In this document: positions 7,602-16,908 of the stretch, in pieces
How the letters are laid out: each line of letters starts with the position of its first letter
How positions within the stretch are numbered: the first letter of the stretch is position 1
From: Euplotes aediculatus
Taxonomy: Eukaryota > Ciliophora > Spirotrichea > Euplotida > Euplotidae
Assembly: GCA_030463445.1 (NCBI GenBank)
Contig: JAQGFW010013270.1
Coordinates: forward strand, 1-31,029
Direction of reading: 5' to 3'
Length of the DNA: 31,029 bases
Program-made: the position numbers and the translations under genes
The notes under the pieces: model-generated
The model's database searches: none
What the model was told of the DNA's origin: nothing
What the model saw: the letters and a program-made list of their open reading frames with translations, nothing else

Positions 7602-7672
7602 CGCTTTTATTTTCTAAATGTAAAATTAGTTATTTGATTGATACAAAGTGAGTGAAGCGAATCCAAATAAAA

Positions 7673-7715
7673 ACTCCCCAAACCTTGAAAAAATAGAATA
7701 AAAGGTTCGGGGAGT
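7673..7715 (-). terminator. Strong rho-independent terminator at the end of the PUL operon
   Basis: Arms at 7673-7686 and 7702-7715 form a 14-bp stem. The only non-Watson-Crick position becomes a G-U pair in the minus-strand RNA. The RNA then runs into TTTTTATTT. It lies 16 bases after the GH2 stop codon and marks the end of the susC-to-GH2 transcript. Confidence 0.88.
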
Positions 7716-7731
7716 ATGAGAGATATGAGTA

Positions 7732-10467
7732 TTATTTAGCCTGAATTTCGATTTGGGTCGGAGCCAGTCCTTCCGATTTGGCAGTGAGTTTTATCTTGCC
7801 GATTTTGCCTTTTTTAGCTCTTACAATTGCCAGCACCAAACCATTAAAAGTATTACGGCTACTCGATGCAAATGAGGTCATGTCGGCGGGGTCTCCGTTA
7901 TCGGTTGCTATGATTTCTCCAGCCCCTTCGATGCTAAAATCTACTTTGAGGTTTGCATCAGGCACTGTCAAACCGTTTTTATCAAGGACTTTAACCGTCA
8001 CAAAAGCCAAGTCTTCGCCATCGGCATTTATCAATTTTCTATCGACCGATGCCGACAATTTACTGGCTTTATCGGTTGTCTGAATACTCTCGGTAGCCCA
8101 TAATTTACCATTTTTATAAGCAATTACCTTCAATTGCCCCTTTTGGTATTTCACATCATCCCATCTGAGTCGGTATTCAAATTCTCCTTTCTTTTTACGC
8201 CCGAGGGATTTTCCATTTAAAAATAGTTCGGCCTCATCGCCCGATGTGAAAACATGAACAGGAGTAACCTCACCGATGCGGTTTGGCCAGTTCCAATGAG
8301 GTAAAATATGGGCAATTGGCAGTTGGGGCCTCCAACGAGATTGATACAAATAAAAACGGTCTTTTTTGAATCCTGCGAGGTCAATAATGCCGCTGTACGA
8401 ACTTCGAGCCGTGTAATAGGGGGTAGGTTCGCCGATGTAATCCCAACCCGTCCAGACAAACTCTCCGGCTACAAATGGGTGTTTATCTTGCGATGTAAAA
8501 ACCTTATCTGGTGACGACCCAAAGGCAGCGGTGTAAAGTTCGTAGGCACTTACTTGTTGCGTGACTGGGTTGCCACCTTCTCCGTTGCCAACGGGTGCCG
8601 AATTACCTCCATAAACAGGAAAAATGTAGCTTCCTCTTGTGCTGAGTGCCGAGGCCGTTTCGGTACTTAAAATGACTTTTTCAGGAAACGCCTTCTGAAA
8701 AGCTGGGTAGAGTGGGGTGGTACGAATACCCTTTAGATGACTATAAGCTGACCCATCTCTGATGCCTTCGCCTTGATAATTCAGATTGATAAAATCCATT
8801 TCTTTGGTGAATGGCATATCTGGTTTGGCGTAGTTTTGCGAAGCCGAAGCAGGCCTTGTGGGGTCTTCTTCGTGAACAATATCACGGAGTTTTTTTGCGA
8901 TTAATGCCCCTTCTGCATCGGTGTATTGCTCGCCAACTTCATTGCCGAAACTCCAAGCCATGATTGATGGATGATTACGGTCTCGACGGATGAATGAGCG
9001 AGTATCGGCTTCGTACCAATCCGGGAAAATCAAATGGAAATCGTGTGGTGTTTTTTTCTTTTCCCAACTATCAAAAATTTCATCAATCACCAAAAAGCCC
9101 ATTCGGTCGGTCAAATCCAATAATTCTGGTGCTGGTGGGTTATGCGACATTCGTATGGCATTGCAGCCTAATTCTCGCAAAATTTCGAGTTGTCGCTCGG
9201 CGGCACGAACATTGAATGCCGCACCCAATGCCCCCAAATCATGGTGTTGATTTACACCTTTGATTTTTATGGGTTCACCATTCACGATGATTCCCTTGAG
9301 AGGGTCGAGCGTAATGTTTCGGATACCAAACTGAGTATTATATTCGTCAATTACTTTATTTTGACTAATTATCGTTGTTTTGGCAATGTATAAATTAGGT
9401 TTTTGCGTTGGATAAGGCCCCCAAAGCTTGGGGTTATTCACTGTTAGCTCTTTTGAAATATTCAAGAGTCCCGTTGCCGAAACTATAAGGTTTTTTGATA
9501 AATCAACCGTCACTGCCGAACCAGTGATTTTACCAAGTGAATTTAAAGCAAAAACTTCGGTTTTGACCTCGATTTTTTGCTCAGTTTGGCTTTGGTTATT
9601 GATTTGTAATTCAATTTTTACCGTTGCTTTCTGCGGTGATATTTTTGGAGTTGTAATAAATGTCCCCCATTGTGCGACATGAATAGGAGCAACTTTGGTC
9701 AGCCAGATGTTACGATAAATGCCGCCGCCCGGATACCACCTCGCCGAATAGTTCGGGTTATCGACTCGGATAGACAATTGATTTTCTCCACCAAAATTAA
9801 GATAGGGCGTAAGGTCTAATCTAAACGAATTGTAACCGTAAGGCCAGCCACCAATCAGATGCCCATTGAGCCAGACGATGGCATAAGACATCGCTCCGTC
9901 AATGTCAAGATAGATTGTTTTGCCTTTGTCATTGATAGAGACCTCAATTTTTTTGCGATACCACGCTACTCCATGACTCGGTAAACGCCCCATGCCACCG
10001 CCAACTTCGGGTTTATCACCCGTATAAAAAGGTCCTTTGATGGCCCAATCATGGGGGAGATTGACGGATTCCCATTTACTATCATCGAAATTGGTTTTGG
10101 TGAATGAAAAATCAGAACCGGGGTCGCCGGCGGGGCGAATGTGTCTTTTGCTCGGGTCTTTGATGAACGGATTAGCAGTTGGCAAAACCCACTTTTTGAG
10201 AACATTTTCTTTAGAATCAATTAGTACGGCATCGGTCGGACGAGAGTCGGCTACTTTGCTATCATTTACTTCTCCGATTTCGGGACGAATGTCGTATATA
10301 AATTTGTCTGGGTCGGTCGTGTATCGCATAAATCGCCAACCATCGTTGATTTTTATGCGTTCACGTGGGATTGAATTTGGCATTTGTTGTCCCAAACTGC
10401 TAAATCCGAACAACAATGCGATGAAAAGCGAGAAATAGCCAAACGTATGTTTTTTGAGATTATTCAT
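7732..10467 (-). CDS. Secreted GH2 glycoside hydrolase (beta-galactosidase-like, DUF4982 type)
   Basis: This 911-residue exported enzyme has a signal peptide at residues 1-27 (ends SSLGQQ). A sugar-binding jelly-roll domain (about 37-260, with LPHDWAI and DGAMSYAIVWLNG) is followed by an immunoglobulin-like domain (about 265-385) and the GH2 barrel (about 388-690). The acid/base is E510 in SFGNEVGEQ and the nucleophile is E603 in STETAS. A DUF4982-like segment (about 735-795, LFLNGKSLGRKKKGEF) and a C-terminal Ig-like domain (about 805-909) follow. Compared with canonical LacZ N-termini, there is extra sequence at about residues 48-118. It is the last gene of the operon, 8 bases after the GH30 stop. 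Beta-galactosidase is the usual label, but beta-glucuronidase or beta-xylosidase activity is equally plausible in a xylan-type locus. Confidence 0.88.
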   Translation of the reverse strand: MNNLKKHTFGYFSLFIALLFGFSSLGQQMPNSIPRERIKINDGWRFMRYTTDPDKFIYDIRPEIGEVNDSKVADSRPTDAVLIDSKENVLKKWVLPTANPFIKDPSKRHIRPAGDPGSDFSFTKTNFDDSKWESVNLPHDWAIKGPFYTGDKPEVGGGMGRLPSHGVAWYRKKIEVSINDKGKTIYLDIDGAMSYAIVWLNGHLIGGWPYGYNSFRLDLTPYLNFGGENQLSIRVDNPNYSARWYPGGGIYRNIWLTKVAPIHVAQWGTFITTPKISPQKATVKIELQINNQSQTEQKIEVKTEVFALNSLGKITGSAVTVDLSKNLIVSATGLLNISKELTVNNPKLWGPYPTQKPNLYIAKTTIISQNKVIDEYNTQFGIRNITLDPLKGIIVNGEPIKIKGVNQHHDLGALGAAFNVRAAERQLEILRELGCNAIRMSHNPPAPELLDLTDRMGFLVIDEIFDSWEKKKTPHDFHLIFPDWYEADTRSFIRRDRNHPSIMAWSFGNEVGEQYTDAEGALIAKKLRDIVHEEDPTRPASASQNYAKPDMPFTKEMDFINLNYQGEGIRDGSAYSHLKGIRTTPLYPAFQKAFPEKVILSTETASALSTRGSYIFPVYGGNSAPVGNGEGGNPVTQQVSAYELYTAAFGSSPDKVFTSQDKHPFVAGEFVWTGWDYIGEPTPYYTARSSYSGIIDLAGFKKDRFYLYQSRWRPQLPIAHILPHWNWPNRIGEVTPVHVFTSGDEAELFLNGKSLGRKKKGEFEYRLRWDDVKYQKGQLKVIAYKNGKLWATESIQTTDKASKLSASVDRKLINADGEDLAFVTVKVLDKNGLTVPDANLKVDFSIEGAGEIIATDNGDPADMTSFASSSRNTFNGLVLAIVRAKKGKIGKIKLTAKSEGLAPTQIEIQAK

Positions 10468-10475
10468 TAATCTGA

Positions 10476-11768
10476 TTAATTATTTACCACAATTGTCGTG
10501 ATACTGGTTGGTAAAATATCAATTTCGATATTTTTGTCGGTAATTGTCAAAGTCTTTTTGTCTAAATTGATGAGTTCGGTTGTGGTATATGATACCGCCG
10601 AAGACGGATTTAAACCACCAAATTGAACATTTTTTACCGAATATCCTTCTGAATTTATGATTTCGATAATAGTTTGATTATCTTTTTGATAGGCCGTAAT
10701 CTTTAAAGGATTGTTGCTCGAATTTTCGACTCCGATTCTAACAAAATTAGGTCTTACAAATCTTGAATAATGCGAAAACGCATAGCCTCTTTTCAAGACC
10801 TCACCGTTTATAGTCCCTTCTTCGCCATCACCAATAAACGAGTAAAATCGCTGCAAATACCACCAAATGTAAGCATTCCAGTTGTTATTCATAGCATTGT
10901 GGACGGTTTCGAGCATTTTTAGGGTTTCTCCCCATTTGGCCGATTCCGAATAAGTTATCCATTTTGCTGTTCCAGCGTTACCCACATTGAGATTCATCAA
11001 ATACTCAGTCATCCAGATTTCCTTTTTCTTTTGTTCTGCCAGCGGAAATTTCCCCAATCCGCCTCCGTAAATATGCCCTGCGACAATATCAAACTTTTGA
11101 GCGATTTCATCGGATGAGAGTAGGGCATTGGTGAAATTTGGATTAAAATTGAATGACTCAGGAGCGGCCAATTTAGCCCCTTTTATTTGTCCGGGAGCTT
11201 TCAAGAAATTTATCATTTCGTCGGCAGTCCAATCGCAAGATTCGTAGCTTACCTTAATATCGGGTTCGTTCTGAATCGAAACTACATCTACCGCAGCACC
11301 ATTTTGTGCCATAAAATTGATGAATTCATTGATATATTCTTTGAATGCGGTGTAGTTTTCGGGCAATAAATGACCACCAATATCGCTTTTGTTATTTTTG
11401 AGTGTGGGCGGAGGAGACCACGGCGAAGCTAAAATTTTAGCTCCAAATTTTTTAGCTTCTTTGACAGATTCTACGATAAGTGGCCATTCAGATTTATTCG
11501 ATGAAATACGTACTCTAAAAATACTTAAACCTAATTGGTTATCGGCTGTTCCAAATGCTTTTGGGGCTTCGGTTGGTTTCAAAAATTGTGTCCCCCACAT
11601 TCGGTTAGCTCCACCAAACCCAGCAATAGTTTGAAATGTAGTTTGCGGGTTTATTGTGATTTTGGTTGGAGCAGGTTTTGTAACTACGGGTTGCTCTTCT
11701 ACTTCGGCTTTACTACACGAAAAATTATAAAAAGATAAGATTATGATTAGTTTTAATACACTTTTCAT
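10476..11768 (-). CDS. GH30 subfamily-8-like glucuronoxylan endo-xylanase, lipoprotein
   Basis: This 430-residue protein has a lipoprotein-type signal ending at C18 (NFSCSK), a polar linker rich in E and P, and a GH30 barrel plus beta-sandwich. AGFGGANRMWG is near 49-59, ASPWSPPPTLKNN near 114-126, the acid/base is E168 in SIQNEPDI and the nucleophile is E255 in EIWMTEY. WWYLQRFYS is near 302-310 and GYAFSHYSRFVRP near 328-340. The whole layout resembles glucuronoxylanase XynC of Bacillus subtilis (GH30_8), which cuts xylan next to methylglucuronic acid side groups. From memory XynC has an RR pair where this protein has QR (R307), so the glucuronate contact needs checking. It sits between susD and the GH2 gene. 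Confidence 0.82.
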   Translation of the reverse strand: MKSVLKLIIILSFYNFSCSKAEVEEQPVVTKPAPTKITINPQTTFQTIAGFGGANRMWGTQFLKPTEAPKAFGTADNQLGLSIFRVRISSNKSEWPLIVESVKEAKKFGAKILASPWSPPPTLKNNKSDIGGHLLPENYTAFKEYINEFINFMAQNGAAVDVVSIQNEPDIKVSYESCDWTADEMINFLKAPGQIKGAKLAAPESFNFNPNFTNALLSSDEIAQKFDIVAGHIYGGGLGKFPLAEQKKKEIWMTEYLMNLNVGNAGTAKWITYSESAKWGETLKMLETVHNAMNNNWNAYIWWYLQRFYSFIGDGEEGTINGEVLKRGYAFSHYSRFVRPNFVRIGVENSSNNPLKITAYQKDNQTIIEIINSEGYSVKNVQFGGLNPSSAVSYTTTELINLDKKTLTITDKNIEIDILPTSITTIVVNN

Positions 11769-11796
11769 CGGATTTCGAATGGATTGTTTTAGAAAT

Positions 11797-11825
11797 AATA
11801 AAGGGATAAAACATATCCCTTTATT
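11797..11825 (-). promoter_or_regulatory. Intercistronic hairpin between susD and the GH30 xylanase gene
   Basis: A perfect 12-bp stem (AATAAAGGGATA at 11797-11808 and its complement at 11814-11825) with a 5-nt loop lies between the susD stop and the GH30 start. No long T tract follows, so it may be a partial terminator or an mRNA 3'-end stabiliser that gives susCD more transcript than the enzymes downstream. Confidence 0.55.
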
Positions 11826-11862
11826 GAAATTTAATCAAATTTACTATAAACACTAAGCAATC

Positions 11863-13566
11863 TTAGTATCCCGGATTTTGTTCAAGCACAGCACCTCTAT
11901 TTCGGTCAATTTCAGATTGTGGAATCGGCCAGAGGTTATAGGTTGTTTTGGCTTGAGCCGCATAGAAAGGGTTACATTTTACCACACGGTCATACCATTT
12001 GCCCAGACGCATGAGTGTAAACATACGTTTTTCTTCAAATCCAAACTCTCTGATGCGTTCATCTAATATGTAATCAATATTTACCTCGGCTGGTGTTACG
12101 GCTTTTGCGTTGGCTCTTTCACGAACCACGTTGATGTCGGCTGCTGCTTGGTCTAATTGATTAAGTCCAAGATAAGCCTCGGCTCTTAATAAGTAAGTTT
12201 CGGCCAATCTTACGAGGTATTGGTCTTGGTAGGTTGCACCCGCTCCACTCTTGAGGAGTAAAGGGTAGCGACTATCAGTTCCAGCCAAAAGACCTGCCGG
12301 ATGCCCAAATGGGTCGGTACATTTTGTTTGGTATGGATAAATGGCTCTGTCCATTACGCCAGATGTTACTCTCGCACCGTTTACCCCAGTTGTATTGGGT
12401 GGCAAATTGTCGAAATCAATTTCCTGACCGAAAAGAGGACTATTTACGTTATTTGCCTTGAATTTCCGTACAAAATTGTGGTTAGCATTTCTGATGTCAT
12501 TTTGCGGGTCATCGTAAGCTGTTTTTACGAAATAAGTAGATGGAGCAATAAAACCTACACCACGCCCACCCGAATAATCGCCGATTGGCCAGTTGAAGGG
12601 TGTTACTCCATTTATTCGTAAATCACGAACTAATGGTGCGTGGACACGCTCAAATAAGAAGGCATTTGTGTTTAAGAATCCAACGGTGGTTGGTGAGGTT
12701 CCACCTGGGGTATCTGGCTCAAATTGAATTACCCAAAGAGCTTCTGTATTAACTCCGCCAGCTCGGTTCTGGTTGTTTCTACGGAATAAATCCCAGTAAA
12801 CATCGCCAGGCATTTCGTTGGCACGACTTCCGAATCGTCTTGTCATCAGGCGAACGTTAGTATTGTTAATAACTACATTGGCGGCGTTTACAGCATTCTG
12901 AAATTGCCCATCGGCTAAGTAAACCTCAGCCAAATAGTGATTTGCTACTAAGTTTGAAATCTCACCGTCTTTGACCGCCGTGATAGCCTTGAGGTTTTCG
13001 GCTGCAAATTTTAAATCTTCAATAACAAAAGCATAAACTTCTTTGCGAGAAGCCCTCACGAAATCCTCTTTTGGAGCAGTGATTTCTTCTTTGATGATGG
13101 GTACTCCGCCAAATAAGTATGATAGACAGCGGTAAGCAAATGCTCTAAAGAAACGACCTTGGGCTTCAAAACTTTTTTTATCTGCTTCGGATAAACTTGA
13201 GGATGGAACCCGTGCGATAATTGCATTAGATTCTGCAATAATTTTGAAGTACGGAGACCAATGCCCATTTGAGAAACCCGAAACTGCATTGTATTCTCCG
13301 CTTAGGTTTGCAGCTGAAGCCGTAATCGGAAAACCAATATCGGTACGGTAGGCGTAATTCCACGGCTGAAAATCATTGCGAGAGTATAGTTCTTCTCTCA
13401 CGAGTCTATAAAGGTTATTGACAGATGCCTGAAAATCTTTGGCATTGCCGAAGGCATTTCCAGGTGTAAGATTGCTTTCGCTCTTTTCGTCTAAAAAGGT
13501 CTTCTCACAAGAAGTATGAGCCAGGATGAGCGTGATTCCTAATAATAATTTTAATATATTTTTCAT
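11863..13566 (-). CDS. susD: SusD/RagB family outer-membrane glycan-binding lipoprotein
   Basis: This 567-residue lipoprotein has a type II signal peptide with the lipidated cysteine at C20 (ILAHTSCEK). The SusD N-terminal helical region follows (KTFLDEKSESNLTPGNAF, then the TPR-like segments RFFRAFAYRCLSYLFGGVPI and VANHYLAEVYLADGQF). The C-terminal RagB part includes LVRLAETYLLRAEAYLGLNQ, DINVVRERANA, LDERIREFGFEEKRMF and IPQSEIDRN. SusD proteins sit on the cell surface as a lid of the SusC channel and bind the oligosaccharide. The gene follows susC by 25 bases, as expected for a tightly coupled pair. The glycan is not predictable from SusD alone. Confidence 0.97.
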   Translation of the reverse strand: MKNILKLLLGITLILAHTSCEKTFLDEKSESNLTPGNAFGNAKDFQASVNNLYRLVREELYSRNDFQPWNYAYRTDIGFPITASAANLSGEYNAVSGFSNGHWSPYFKIIAESNAIIARVPSSSLSEADKKSFEAQGRFFRAFAYRCLSYLFGGVPIIKEEITAPKEDFVRASRKEVYAFVIEDLKFAAENLKAITAVKDGEISNLVANHYLAEVYLADGQFQNAVNAANVVINNTNVRLMTRRFGSRANEMPGDVYWDLFRRNNQNRAGGVNTEALWVIQFEPDTPGGTSPTTVGFLNTNAFLFERVHAPLVRDLRINGVTPFNWPIGDYSGGRGVGFIAPSTYFVKTAYDDPQNDIRNANHNFVRKFKANNVNSPLFGQEIDFDNLPPNTTGVNGARVTSGVMDRAIYPYQTKCTDPFGHPAGLLAGTDSRYPLLLKSGAGATYQDQYLVRLAETYLLRAEAYLGLNQLDQAAADINVVRERANAKAVTPAEVNIDYILDERIREFGFEEKRMFTLMRLGKWYDRVVKCNPFYAAQAKTTYNLWPIPQSEIDRNRGAVLEQNPGY

Positions 13567-13591
13567 TTTCTATCTCTTAACGATGGTTTGA

Positions 13592-16500
13592 TTAATAATT
13601 CAACATGAGTCCAACAGTAAATCCTCTAAGCACTGGGCGTCCGTCGGTAATCATACCTTGAAATACCTGTACACCGTTATTCACGATAACTGCCTCGGGG
13701 TCCCAACCTTGCCATTTTGTGAAAGTTGCCAAGTTTTTGCCACTCACATAAATATTCACACTCTGGGCTTTGATAGCATTGAGCATTTTAGGGGCGAAAT
13801 TATAAGCAAGGGTTATATCTTGGAGTCTAACAAAGTTACGATTTTCGTAAAGTGTAGGTTCTACTTTGGCTCTTGTACCAGAGATAACTCTTGCGTATTT
13901 ACCGTTTGGATTTGATGGCGACCAATAATCAACACCGACTAAATCGTTATTACGGATTGCGTTGTCATCACGGAAATAAGTACGGGTGTTTCCGCCGAGA
14001 TAACCATTCTTACCACCTTGTACCGAATTCAGAAATACAGTAAGGGTAAATTGTTTATAGTTAATGGTATTTTGCAAACTCATTCTATATTTGGGTTCGA
14101 GCGTTCCCAAAAATGCTCTGTCAACAGCGGTGATGTCTCTATCGCCGTTTTGGTCAACTACTTTGTAGCTTCCTACCGGAAAACCAGGTAGTCTCTCCTC
14201 AGTTAGTTGGTAGATACCATTAACTTGGTAATCAAAGATTGTATTGATACTGCGACCGATATACAATCCGCCAGTACCAGTTGCTACGATATCGTCTTCG
14301 ATTCCGTCTTTGTTGTTATCGACACCCGTCAAACTTACGATTTTGTTGCTGTTTGCCCAGAAGTTGAACGTAGCACTCCAGTTGAAATCTTTTTTCTGAA
14401 TTATTCCGTAAGTCAAGCTACTTTCAAAGCCTTTGTTATCTAAACGTCCGACGTTTGTCTGAATATCATTAAAGCCTGTAAGGGTCGGAAGCGGTACTCT
14501 GAAAAGCAAATCAGTAGTTTTGTTGTGGTAAACTTCAAATGTTCCTGATAAACGACTTTTGAAGAGACCAAATTCTAAACCGATGTTTAGACCAGCCGTG
14601 CGTTCCCATCTTAAATTGTCATTACCCAACGAGTTGACTTGCTGCCCGAAGGCGGTAGTGCCTCCATTGCCAAACACATAAGATTGGTTTACACCAACCA
14701 GAGCCAGCGACGAAAATGCAGGTGTTTGGTTTCCGGCGATACCGTATCCAGCTCTGAATTTTAAGAAGTCAACAACGGGCAGTTTTGACATGAATGATTC
14801 TTCGGATATAATCCATCCTAAAGCAAATGTAGGGAAGACTGCCGATTTGTTATTTTTAGCAAATCCAGAGAATCCATCACGACGTACGGTGGCAGTCAAT
14901 AAATATTTTTCGGCAAACTTATAATTTACCCTTGCCATTTGGTAAGCTAAGGCCTCACGGGTCGAATTTGAACTTGCATTACGAACATCGGCATTGCCCA
15001 GCTCATTGAAAGACAGATTCAATCTCGAAAAACCAACACCTTCGACAAAAGTGTTGTTGAACTTACGCTCAATCGCTCCGTAGAGTAGGGTTGTTGTAAT
15101 ATTGTGTTTGCCGAATCCCTTGGTATATGTCAAAATATTGTCTAAAGTATAATCATAGTATGTTTGATTGTTTTTTGATACCCGACCCGTTAGATTGCCT
15201 TCAAATTGGCTCGAAGTATATCTTTGCGATGTACGGGCATTGTTACCAAAATTTAGTCGATAATTTAGACCCTTGATGAATGGAATATTTACATCGGCAA
15301 AAATATTAGCAAAGTAGTACTGGTTTCTGTCATAATCATCTACGTAAAAGGTATTGAACGGGTTTGGTACAACAGTATTAGTGGGGTTTGGTATGACATT
15401 ACCATTGGCATCGAATGGTACAAGCAGCGGCGAAGTGATATTTATCACACCAAAACTTGGCTCGGCACCGTCTTGATTTACAAACGAGCCAGATGACACA
15501 AGGCCGAATTTTAACCAATCAAGAGGATTGATTTCTAAATTGGCTCGAATCGTACTTCTTTTAAATTTATCGTTGATGATGAACCCCTTTTGGTCAACAA
15601 AACCTCCCGAAAGCAAATAAGAAACTTTATCGCCACCACCCGAAATACTCAAATTGTTTTCGAGAATCGAACCCTTATTTGTTGCTTCACCAAACCAATT
15701 ATAATCGTTTGGTAATAGTTCTGTCTTATTCGGATTGGCCATCGTAGCATCTACAACTGCTCTAATGTCGAAGTTCGGATTTGGCTCAGTGTAGTTAGGA
15801 GCTAAATAGGCTTGGTCATAAAAACCTTCTTTTAGGGCATTTAAAAATTGTTCTCTATTATAAGGTTTTAAATCATTGCCAACTGTTGGATTCTGAGTAG
15901 TGAATGCACTTGTAAAAGAAATCTTAGCTTTTTTATTGTAACCACCCTTCTTTGAAGTAATCAATATTACGCCATTGGCGGCTTGGGCACCATAAACAGC
16001 AGTTGAGCTGGCATCTTTAAGAATATCTATCGACGCAATATCATCGGGGTTAATTGACGAAAGCGAGCCATTGTACTGAACACCGTCTAAGATAATCAAA
16101 ACGTTACGGTTACCATTGAGCGATGTTTGCCCACGAATTGCGATTGAAGGCGTACCGCCCGAGAATGTCGAAACCCCAACGTTTAGACCCGGCACCGCCC
16201 CTTGCATAAATTGGGCAATGTTAGTATTGGGAGCTCCTTGTTGCACTTCGAGGTTTACCCTTGATACCGAACCCGTTAAATCTACTTTTTTCTGAGTACC
16301 ATAACCAACTACCACAACTTCGTTTAGGCTTGATTGGTCTTCTTCTAAAGTGATGTCGATGATAGTTTTATTACCAATCAATACCTCTTGCGATTTGTAA
16401 CCAATAGTGCTAAATACCAATGTCTGATTTGCCGTACCACTGATGGAGTAAGCTCCTTCGCCATCGGTAGTTGTACCTTTGGTTGTGCCTTTGATAGTTA

Positions 16501-16654
16501 CTGTAGCCCCTGGTAAAACCTCATTTGTCGAAGTTTTTACAGTACCTTTGATGGTTTGGGCATGAAGTGTAAAACTCGAAATGAAGAATACCAAAAGGAT
16601 ATACCATAATGGCATACCTCGCCTCTTGGAAGAGTTGCTTTTTAAGTGTTTCAT
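13592..16654 (-). CDS. susC: SusC/RagA family TonB-dependent outer-membrane transporter
   Basis: From the start chosen at 16654 the protein has 1020 residues. The reading frame is open up to an ATG at 16762, but those 36 extra residues would precede the signal peptide MKHLKSNSSKRRGMPLW. After the signal (about 1-33) comes a carboxypeptidase-regulatory-like domain (about 34-107, IKGTVKTSTNEVLPGATV), a TonB-box-like stretch with VVVVGYGTQKK, a plug with the SusC signature NVLIILDGVQY...INPDDIASIDILKDAS, and a long beta barrel ending in FTVGLMLNY. It imports oligosaccharides across the outer membrane using ExbBD-TonB energy, with SusD as lid. It lies downstream of the hybrid regulator gene, with 254 bp of regulatory DNA between them. 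Confidence 0.97.
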   Translation of the reverse strand: MKHLKSNSSKRRGMPLWYILLVFFISSFTLHAQTIKGTVKTSTNEVLPGATVTIKGTTKGTTTDGEGAYSISGTANQTLVFSTIGYKSQEVLIGNKTIIDITLEEDQSSLNEVVVVGYGTQKKVDLTGSVSRVNLEVQQGAPNTNIAQFMQGAVPGLNVGVSTFSGGTPSIAIRGQTSLNGNRNVLIILDGVQYNGSLSSINPDDIASIDILKDASSTAVYGAQAANGVILITSKKGGYNKKAKISFTSAFTTQNPTVGNDLKPYNREQFLNALKEGFYDQAYLAPNYTEPNPNFDIRAVVDATMANPNKTELLPNDYNWFGEATNKGSILENNLSISGGGDKVSYLLSGGFVDQKGFIINDKFKRSTIRANLEINPLDWLKFGLVSSGSFVNQDGAEPSFGVINITSPLLVPFDANGNVIPNPTNTVVPNPFNTFYVDDYDRNQYYFANIFADVNIPFIKGLNYRLNFGNNARTSQRYTSSQFEGNLTGRVSKNNQTYYDYTLDNILTYTKGFGKHNITTTLLYGAIERKFNNTFVEGVGFSRLNLSFNELGNADVRNASSNSTREALAYQMARVNYKFAEKYLLTATVRRDGFSGFAKNNKSAVFPTFALGWIISEESFMSKLPVVDFLKFRAGYGIAGNQTPAFSSLALVGVNQSYVFGNGGTTAFGQQVNSLGNDNLRWERTAGLNIGLEFGLFKSRLSGTFEVYHNKTTDLLFRVPLPTLTGFNDIQTNVGRLDNKGFESSLTYGIIQKKDFNWSATFNFWANSNKIVSLTGVDNNKDGIEDDIVATGTGGLYIGRSINTIFDYQVNGIYQLTEERLPGFPVGSYKVVDQNGDRDITAVDRAFLGTLEPKYRMSLQNTINYKQFTLTVFLNSVQGGKNGYLGGNTRTYFRDDNAIRNNDLVGVDYWSPSNPNGKYARVISGTRAKVEPTLYENRNFVRLQDITLAYNFAPKMLNAIKAQSVNIYVSGKNLATFTKWQGWDPEAVIVNNGVQVFQGMITDGRPVLRGFTVGLMLNY

Positions 16655-16908
16655 AATAGTTTTAGTAAATATGATTGTTTTTATAAATTGTTTAAACTTC
16701 TTGAGAAAGAAGCCATTTTTGACGATGTAAAGTAAGATGTTGCGTAAATAAATTAGTAGCACGTTTTGACAAATCTCTGTACCGAATGTCTAAATTTAGA
16801 AAAAATGGCTAATGTGTTGTGTTTTTTTTGAGTATTAGAATCGTCAAATGTTTTCTTTTTATAGTGATAAAAAGATTTAGGAATAAAAATGAAGTGGAGG
16901 TGTCTGGC
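16655..16908 (-). promoter_or_regulatory. Regulatory region upstream of susC with repeated half-sites
   Basis: This 254-bp gap should hold the promoter and operator of the PUL. Two inverted pairs share one left arm. AGCCATTTTT (16711-16720) pairs with AAAAATGGCT (16801-16810), and the overlapping TTTGACGAT (16718-16726) pairs with ATCGTCAAA (16840-16848). A further TTTTGAC copy is at 16764-16770. No exact TAnnTTTG box was found, as can happen at activator-dependent promoters. No terminator for the regulator gene is evident. Confidence 0.45.

Noticed and set aside
10037-10438. 133-codon plus-strand reading frame opposite the GH2 gene
   Set aside because: It lies entirely antisense to a well-supported gene and has no recognisable domain. 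The same holds for frames at 5294-5653, 25050-25430 and 29542-29934.
16655-16762. Longer SusC start at 16762
   Set aside because: The added 36 residues would stand ahead of a good signal peptide and would block normal export; the ATG at 16654 gives a standard SusC N-terminus.
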